Shown here one piece after another: positions 58,110 to 64,000 of a stretch of DNA of 64,000 bases (the stretch's first letter is position 1; every line of letters starts with the position of its first letter). Location: positions 62,001 to 126,000 of the forward strand of contig JAJRUM010000050.1 in NCBI GenBank assembly GCA_024277815.1. The letters run 5' to 3'. Below the pieces are notes generated by a model. That model was not told the origin of the DNA. It searched no databases and was given only the letters and a program-made list of their open reading frames with translations. The translations under genes and the position numbers were made by a program. The stretch comes from Gammaproteobacteria bacterium. GTDB lineage: Bacteria > Pseudomonadota > Gammaproteobacteria > Xanthomonadales > SZUA-36.

Positions 58110-59045
58110 TTGAAGGGTTTGCTCCGATCTGCTCTGAACGGTGATGTCACGGCTGTCGCCAGGCTGCTGACACGTGTGGAAGCACCGGGTGATGGCGCCA
58201 GAGAGGTCCACGAAGCCGCATTCCCACATACTGGCAAGGCGCAGCTGGTTGGCATCACCGGCCCGGCGGGTGCCGGCAAGTCAACACTGATCAGCAAATT
58301 AGCTGCCAGCCTGGCCAGCGATGAGCAACGGGTGGCCATCATCGCCTGCGATCCATCCAGCCCAAACAGCGGTGGCGCCCTGCTCGGCGACCGCATTCGT
58401 ATGCATGAACTGGTTGCTAACCAACAGATATTTGTACGCAGTATTGCCACCCGGGACAGCACTGGAGGTCTACCGCTGGCCGCTTTCCGGGCAGCAGACA
58501 TTTTTGATGCCTGCGGCTTCGGTACCGTCATTATTGAAACCGTCGGCACCGGCCAGAACCAGGTTGACATCATGCAGGCTGCACATACAGTCGTCGCGGT
58601 ATCCGCACCCGGTTTGGGTGATGATATCCAGGCGATGAAATCGGGCTTGCTGGAAATAGCCGATATCCACGCGGTCACCAAAAGCGATTTCTCAGGGGCC
58701 TCCAGAACGCTGCTGGAGATTCAAAACGCCGTACACATGCGGCACCGGACCACTGAAGCCCCCCCAGCCTGGACCCCCCCGGTTATAGCGATCAACGGCC
58801 TCAGCGGGGATGGGGTAACTGATTTGCAGCAGGCCATGCATTCTCACTACGGCCACCTCACGGAGAGTGGCGAAATGCAGATTCGTTGCCAGCGCATGTT
58901 CAGGGAACGTATCTACCGGGAGGCCACCCGTCTGCTCACCCAAACCTTCGAAACCACGCCCGACAAGCAAATGGCAGACAAACTGCAACAGGTTATGCAG
59001 CGAAAAATGACACCCGCGCAGGCAGCGAGGGCAATCCTCAGCTGA
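58110..59045 (+). CDS. meaB: MeaB/ArgK family GTPase (cobalamin-mutase chaperone)
   Basis: G3E GTPase of 311 aa. P-loop GPAGAGKSTL, CDPSSPNSGGALLGDR, IETVGTGQNQVD and the base-binding TKSD are typical of MeaB, which protects methylmalonyl-CoA mutase and gates cobalamin loading. The start appears to be TTG at 58110, since the nearby ATG (58090) is followed by a stop in its frame; no strong ribosome-binding site is visible. No mutase gene is in the window. Position after the FAD/DUF2783 genes could reflect propionyl-CoA formation in the pathway, or chance. Confidence 0.88.
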   Translation: MKGLLRSALNGDVTAVARLLTRVEAPGDGAREVHEAAFPHTGKAQLVGITGPAGAGKSTLISKLAASLASDEQRVAIIACDPSSPNSGGALLGDRIRMHELVANQQIFVRSIATRDSTGGLPLAAFRAADIFDACGFGTVIIETVGTGQNQVDIMQAAHTVVAVSAPGLGDDIQAMKSGLLEIADIHAVTKSDFSGASRTLLEIQNAVHMRHRTTEAPPAWTPPVIAINGLSGDGVTDLQQAMHSHYGHLTESGEMQIRCQRMFRERIYREATRLLTQTFETTPDKQMADKLQQVMQRKMTPAQAARAILS

Positions 59046-59105
59046 ACCGGACTGCAAGCAACCACTTGCAGACAAAACACTTTATTGCCGCACAGCTGGC
59101 GTAAA

Positions 59106-60857
59106 ATGGCTGGCATGGCTATGGGACCGCTAAAGGAAAATTTCCAGAAACTACTGGATGACGCCCGCCTGCAATTGGCGCACCCCGATGCATTGCTGCA
59201 CCTCGCTGTCGTAGGACTGCTGACCGGCCTGGCTGCGGGCGGCATAATTGTACTCTTCAGGCTGGCCGTTGAGGGTGTACAGGGGATGATGCTGCCCGGC
59301 GGTGCACCCGAAAACTATGAGGCCCTGAGCGGTTGGTGGCGGCTGCTACTGCCACTGGCAGGTGGTGTTCTGATTGGCTGGATATTCCGCTGGAACAAAG
59401 GTGACGACAATGTACTCGGGGTCACCAAGGTGCTCGAGCGCATGGCTTATCACCAGGGGCGCATGAGCTGGCGCAGCGTGATGCTCCAGTTCGCCGGGGC
59501 AGCAACAGCTATTATCGCTGGCCACTCCGTCGGACGTGAAGGGCCACATGTTTATCTTGGTGCCGCCAGTGGCAGCCTGCTGGGTCAACACCTGAAACTA
59601 CCCCACAATGCCATACGTACACTGGTCGCCTGTGGATCTGCCGCAGGTATAGCAGCCTCTTTTAATACCCCGCTGGCAGGTGTGATATTCAGTCTTGAAG
59701 TCATCATGCTTGAATACACCGTTGCCAGTTTCATTCCGGTTATTCTTGCCGCAGTCAGTGCCACCATGCTGTCAAACGCAGTATTTGGATCAGAGCCCGC
59801 ATTCCGTGCTGTATTCGAAACGATGTCATTGGCAGAAATGCCGCTGGTACTGCTGCTCGGGCTGGCAGCAGGTACACTTTCGGCCTTGTTTAACCACCTG
59901 GTGGAGAATATTGCGCAACAGTCACAGCGCCAGCCTTTCTGGTTACGCACCGCTCTGGCCGGACTGTTGCTGGGAATATTTGGTGTGTTGGTGCCACAGG
60001 TTATGGGTATTGGTTACGATACCGTAAATGCTGCCCTTAACGGGTCGCTGGCTTTCTCACTGTTGCTCATAATACTGACCGCCAAACTGCTCGCCACATC
60101 TACTGCCATTGGCCTGGGCATACCGGGCGGGATGATCGGCCCGGCCCTGTTCATGGGGGCCATGCTCGGAGGGTTGGTGGCAATGCTTGGTGACTACCTT
60201 CCATTTGGTGCCGTGGTATCAAGCCCCGCTTTCTATGTACTCATCGGCATGGGTGCGATGATGGGTGCGAGCCTGCAGGCACCACTGGCTGCATTGGCTG
60301 CCATGATGGAGCTGAGCTATCACCCCGACATTATCATGCCCGGTATGCTGGCCATCGTGGTCGCCGGACTGGTGAGCAAGCGGGGCTTCAACAAAGACTC
60401 CCTGTTCATCGCCATGCTGCGCGCCAATGGCATGGATTACGACACCAACCCCGTGCTGCAGGCCATGCGGCGGGTTGGTGTGGCCAGCAAAATGCGCCGC
60501 AACTTTGCCCGCACGCGCGGAAACCTGTCACGGGCAGAGGCGATATTGCTGTTAAAGGATGAGCCCGGCTGGTTGGTAATTGAGAATGAGCAGGCTGCCC
60601 GCTACCTGATGCCAGCGGTTGACCTGGCCCGCTACATGGAAGAAAGCGACACGGATGAGATTGAACTGGAACAGATTCCGGCGCAACGCTATCAACTCAC
60701 CGCCATCCACCTGCAGGCCACCTTGCAGGAGGCCATGGACAAGCTGGAGCAAAGTGGTGCGGAGGCCATCTATGTAGAACAGCCAACATCACCCGGCGCC
60801 AGTCGTATCAGGGGCATCCTGACACGTGGCCATATTGAATCAGCCTATCGGCTGTAG
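59106..60857 (+). CDS. CLC-type chloride channel/antiporter with C-terminal CBS-like region
   Basis: A 583-aa membrane protein with the CLC core. The gating-Glu motif GREGPH is intact and an internal Glu follows in SLEVIMLEY. The first selectivity motif, normally GSGIP, is replaced by the NVLGVTK region, and GIFAP by GIPGG. The last ~130 residues are soluble and include a CBS-like end. Ion choice and channel-versus-antiporter behaviour cannot be read. The track start is TTG; I chose the first ATG at 59106. It converges on alaA. Confidence 0.85.
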   Translation: MAGMAMGPLKENFQKLLDDARLQLAHPDALLHLAVVGLLTGLAAGGIIVLFRLAVEGVQGMMLPGGAPENYEALSGWWRLLLPLAGGVLIGWIFRWNKGDDNVLGVTKVLERMAYHQGRMSWRSVMLQFAGAATAIIAGHSVGREGPHVYLGAASGSLLGQHLKLPHNAIRTLVACGSAAGIAASFNTPLAGVIFSLEVIMLEYTVASFIPVILAAVSATMLSNAVFGSEPAFRAVFETMSLAEMPLVLLLGLAAGTLSALFNHLVENIAQQSQRQPFWLRTALAGLLLGIFGVLVPQVMGIGYDTVNAALNGSLAFSLLLIILTAKLLATSTAIGLGIPGGMIGPALFMGAMLGGLVAMLGDYLPFGAVVSSPAFYVLIGMGAMMGASLQAPLAALAAMMELSYHPDIIMPGMLAIVVAGLVSKRGFNKDSLFIAMLRANGMDYDTNPVLQAMRRVGVASKMRRNFARTRGNLSRAEAILLLKDEPGWLVIENEQAARYLMPAVDLARYMEESDTDEIELEQIPAQRYQLTAIHLQATLQEAMDKLEQSGAEAIYVEQPTSPGASRIRGILTRGHIESAYRL

Positions 60858-60865
60858 TCGCTGCC

Positions 60866-62110
60866 TTAACCAGGCAACATGGACTCCAGTACCTCTTCCA
60901 TGCGCTCAAAAACAGTTTCCATTTTACGTCCAGTGGGTAACGTAGTCAGACGAAAATGGTTCCGGTAAGGCACATTGAAACTGCTCCCCGGCGCAATGAG
61001 TACATGCTGCTGCTCCAGTAGTTCCATGGCGAAGCGCTGGTCGTTAAAATCCTCGAACAGTGAAGTATCTACGGCAGGGAAAGCATACATCGCACCATCC
61101 GGCGCATGCAGACTCATAAAACGACTCCTGGCGACACCATCAATGATGGCCTGTCGCGACTGGAACAACCGCCCACCCGGCCTGGTCAGTTCATGGATAC
61201 TTTGAAAACCACCCAGCGCGGTCTGTACGGCCCACTGGCCGGGTACATTGGAACATAAACGCAGCGATGCCAGCAACTCAACACCGTGTAGATATTCACG
61301 GGCAGTCTCCCGCTGTCCGCTAAAAGAAACCCACCCCACCCGGTAACCACAGGCACGATAAATTTTAGACAGGCCGTTAAATGTCGCACACAGGCTGTCA
61401 TGTACCAGCGTTGCCATCGGAATATGCCTGGCCTCTCCGAATAACATCTGGTCATAAATTTCATCACTGAACACAACGACCTGGTGTTGCTCAGCAATAC
61501 GCGCTATTTCTTCCAGCAGTTCCCGGCTATAAACTGCTCCGGTTGGGTTGTTCGGGTTGATCAGAACAATCCCGCGAGTGCGTTCAGTAATCAGTGCACG
61601 AATTTCATCAGGGTCGGGCTGAAATCCATTCTCCGGGCGGCAATGGTAGTAAACCGGTGTACCGTGATTGAGCGCAACAGCAGCGCTCCACAAAGGGTAG
61701 TCCGGACTGGGAACCAGTACTTCGTCACCATCATTGAGCATGGCACGCAGGGCCAGATCAATGCATTCGCTGACACCATTGCCCATGAACACATCGTCTG
61801 CTGTGACCTCCATCACACCCCGGGCCTGCTGCTGCATTACCACCGCTTCGCGGGCCGGAAAGATACCTTTCTGATGGCAATATGCCTCACTCTGACTGAG
61901 GTTTTCTATCATTGCCAGACGCATGGTCTCCGGCGTACGGTAGCCAAATAACCCAGGGTTGCCGATATTGAGTGAAATAACCTCATAACCCTGGTGCTCC
62001 AACTCGGCTGCGCGCGCTGCCAGTTCGCCACGAATCTCATAACGGACCCCGGCCAGAATATGATTGGTTTCTATCGATGTATTGCTCACGTTTTTAGCCT
62101 CGAATTCCAT
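60866..62110 (-). CDS. alaA: Glutamate-pyruvate aminotransferase AlaA-like
   Basis: PLP-dependent class I/II aminotransferase of 414 aa. LNIGNPGLFGY, NPNNPTGAVYS, SDEIYDQMLF and the cofactor-Lys site FNGLSKIYRACGYRVGW match the AlaA (YfbQ) group that makes alanine from pyruvate. ATG at 62110 is preferred over the track start. Transcribed toward the CLC gene and divergent from the DUF1800 gene. Confidence 0.9.
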   Translation of the reverse strand: MEFEAKNVSNTSIETNHILAGVRYEIRGELAARAAELEHQGYEVISLNIGNPGLFGYRTPETMRLAMIENLSQSEAYCHQKGIFPAREAVVMQQQARGVMEVTADDVFMGNGVSECIDLALRAMLNDGDEVLVPSPDYPLWSAAVALNHGTPVYYHCRPENGFQPDPDEIRALITERTRGIVLINPNNPTGAVYSRELLEEIARIAEQHQVVVFSDEIYDQMLFGEARHIPMATLVHDSLCATFNGLSKIYRACGYRVGWVSFSGQRETAREYLHGVELLASLRLCSNVPGQWAVQTALGGFQSIHELTRPGGRLFQSRQAIIDGVARSRFMSLHAPDGAMYAFPAVDTSLFEDFNDQRFAMELLEQQHVLIAPGSSFNVPYRNHFRLTTLPTGRKMETVFERMEEVLESMLPG

Positions 62111-62321
62111 ATGCAAAGAATATCCAATGACAGGCCTCAATGACAGGCAAGTTTTCCAATTCCCCGAGAATGCATGCGGCCTCTCACCGCTGGCTGCGAA
62201 TTAGTAGTAACCCACCTTTACCTGTCTTTACATTTCGTATTCACTACATGACACAAGGATGGGTATTAATATATTCTGGATGCCTGATTTCTATCAAAAG
62301 AGCGTAACAAAGAGGCCGGAA

Positions 62322-64000
62322 ATGCGTCTGACAAGTAGCCCAATGAAGTTATTACTGACAATGAAGTTTTTATTGATCGTGCTTGTCACCAGCTTGCTCG
62401 TGACACCGGCGGTGGCCAGACCCCCCTTTGACTTTGATGATTTTGAAATTCCGATCCTGCTGCCTGATCAGCCACACCCGCCACCAGCAAAGGGCTTGCA
62501 AAGCCTGACTGACGAACAATGGGGCAGACAGGAAGTAACACGGATATTGCAGGCATTCGCATTTGGTGGCCAGGCGACTGATCAACAGGTTAACCAATGG
62601 GCAAGCATGCATCCCGGTGATGCTATTGACGAAATGTTGACCTTCAGCCCGGTTAACCTGCAACTATCACCGCAGGGAAGGGATGATCCGTCTACACAAT
62701 ACTGCAACTCATTGGAGAAACTGCAGGAGTTCTGGAGCTCTGATGACCCCAAAAACCCCATGCGAGTTGCCAACCGCTCCTGGTACAAAACCCTGGACGA
62801 TGAGGATGAATACGTTGCCCCTGTGCACCTTTTCCTGACCTGGAGCCGGCTTGCGCATACGCCGGGCTGCAACGGCTTTGTCACCAAACTGGCGTTGTAC
62901 ATTACCAACTACCATGCCTCCATTCACTTCCAGAACAGCGGCTCAACCCTGATCCGGTCCTACTATGACGATGTCGTCAAAGGAATTACCGAAGGCGCCG
63001 ATTTCGTAGACCTGATGACGCTGGCAGCATCCCATGCAGCCCTGGCTCGCGCCTATGGACACATGGAGAATGTCTTTGATGAGCAAGGCGCGTTTCAGGG
63101 CAATGATGATTTTGCCCGCGAGTACTTCCAGTTGCTGTTTGGCATCAAGGGTGTATCAGAAGACGAGGACTACCACGAAAACGTCACTATTGAGCACAAC
63201 GCCTGGTTACTGACCGGCATGGCACTGGATGCAGTGCCGGATGCCTGGGGCTCAACCCGCCGGACCGACTGGCTGGTCGCCCCGTTGGTATTCACCAATC
63301 ACTTTGATGCTGCCGGCCGGTTGATTCCCAACCAGGCAACGCATTACATGGGCCGCGGCGGCGAACCCAGTTGTCTGGAAATTCTGCATGAGAATATTTG
63401 TGGCAAAAATGCCATGGAGAAGCTGGTTGCCCTCGGCCGCGTGGCAGGCGCCCATCCGGAGAGCATGGCCAATACCCCTGTGAAAATCGTAAGCTTCTTT
63501 GCCGATGACAAGCTGACCGAGGAGAAAATCGCTCAACTACAATATAGCTGGAGCGAGGCCAATTTTGATCTGCTTAAATTTTTGCGGGCCTATGCAATAT
63601 CAACCGCCTTCCACAGCCCGGATACCTTCAAGCTGCACTCTGCTTTTGAACGCAACCTGTTAATCCATAACGCCAACCAGTTAAATGCTGAAGAAGCTTA
63701 TGCAGAGCTCTTCACAGAGGGCCCAACCATAAGAATGTTCGAGCAGGGTGCACTTGTATTTGCACCTATTCGTGATGTGTTTGGTGGCCAGACCGGCACC
63801 GATGCAGCCAACGACAGGTACGTGTTTAAAAATGCCTGGGATGCCAATGTTATGGCGCCGGAGTTTCTCGGCAAGCCAAGTGAACCCTATCGGTTGGTTG
63901 CCAATGGTCGCGTTCATGAGTGGCGCAAAGACTGGGGTTCAGTCATACCTGAAAACAAGCTGGGTGAGCATATCGTCGCCGAAGTGGGTGGCTGGCTGTG
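62322..64000 (+). CDS. DUF1800-like exported protein, 3'-truncated by window edge
   Basis: Not in the ORF track because it runs off the end. ATG at 62322 follows AGAGG; the frame is open to base 64000 (559 codons). A signal peptide ends near TPAVA. Helical N-terminal part, then FAREYFQLLFGIKG and TIEHNAWLLTGMALD, which resemble the conserved FARELLELFTLG and ALTGW segments of DUF1800 proteins. These are often encoded with a DUF1501 (tat-exported) partner, which would lie beyond the window. Role unknown. Confidence 0.75.
   Translation, partial: MRLTSSPMKLLLTMKFLLIVLVTSLLVTPAVARPPFDFDDFEIPILLPDQPHPPPAKGLQSLTDEQWGRQEVTRILQAFAFGGQATDQQVNQWASMHPGDAIDEMLTFSPVNLQLSPQGRDDPSTQYCNSLEKLQEFWSSDDPKNPMRVANRSWYKTLDDEDEYVAPVHLFLTWSRLAHTPGCNGFVTKLALYITNYHASIHFQNSGSTLIRSYYDDVVKGITEGADFVDLMTLAASHAALARAYGHMENVFDEQGAFQGNDDFAREYFQLLFGIKGVSEDEDYHENVTIEHNAWLLTGMALDAVPDAWGSTRRTDWLVAPLVFTNHFDAAGRLIPNQATHYMGRGGEPSCLEILHENICGKNAMEKLVALGRVAGAHPESMANTPVKIVSFFADDKLTEEKIAQLQYSWSEANFDLLKFLRAYAISTAFHSPDTFKLHSAFERNLLIHNANQLNAEEAYAELFTEGPTIRMFEQGALVFAPIRDVFGGQTGTDAANDRYVFKNAWDANVMAPEFLGKPSEPYRLVANGRVHEWRKDWGSVIPENKLGEHIVAEVGGWL

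Overview
The window looks like chromosome of a free-living, aerobic gammaproteobacterium. Two gene orders typical of that class are present: yicC-gmk-rpoZ-spoT-ridA-recG, and pyrB-ruvX-yqgE-tonB-gshB followed by a Pil-Chp type IV pilus chemosensory cluster. Erp/Nud/CysQ housekeeping genes, a PII protein and a GltA-type citrate synthase fit the same picture. I cannot place the genus. No rRNA, tRNA, CRISPR array or intact transposase was seen.

Layout. 1-13.5 kb: 5'-truncated PBP1A gene; gltA and rpmE2; hemW-rdgB-rph on the minus strand; yicC-gmk-rpoZ-spoT-ridA-recG on the plus strand. 13.5-17.9 kb: minus-strand genes for a 40-residue Cys-rich peptide (not in the ORF track), a beta-hydroxyacid dehydrogenase, PII (glnB) and an apparently exported catalase-peroxidase with OxyR-like boxes upstream. 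17.9-23.9 kb: the accessory region. The 3' part of yifB (comM) occurs twice, 3.1 kb apart. The copies share 90 perfectly identical bases and then drift to roughly 85-90% identity. Between and after them lie two different broken copies of a LytTR response regulator, a secreted-protein gene with a stop codon inside its signal peptide, a frameshifted HTH regulator, a membrane protein of unknown function and a TIG-domain protein gene flanked by 21-bp direct repeats. This is a recombination scar or decayed island.

23.9-41 kb: pyrB-ruvX-yqgE-tonB-gshB (minus); pilG-pilI-pilJ-chpA-chpC (plus; no pilH, pilK or chpB); rsmE; an inositol-phosphatase-family gene, nudE and cysQ. 41-47.6 kb: erpA, nudC, ampE, a BtuF-like receptor, a DUF819 membrane protein, a Bcr/CflA-type efflux pump and an SDR.

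47.7-59 kb: the main metabolic locus. It encodes a tryptophan-tryptophylquinone (TTQ) amine dehydrogenase (aauB-E-D-A order) with an adjacent cytochrome c, a LuxR-type regulator, a DUF485 plus sodium:solute symporter pair, phenylacetate-CoA ligase, and a trio of metallo-beta-lactamase-fold protein, FAD monooxygenase and DUF2783 protein, then a MeaB GTPase. The simplest reading is periplasmic oxidation of aromatic amines to arylacetaldehydes, uptake of the arylacetate and CoA activation. The aldehyde dehydrogenase and the later ring-attack steps are not encoded here. 59-64 kb: a divergent CLC channel/antiporter, alaA and the start of a DUF1800 protein cut by the window edge.

All domain and family calls come from reading the translations and from memory; no database search was run.
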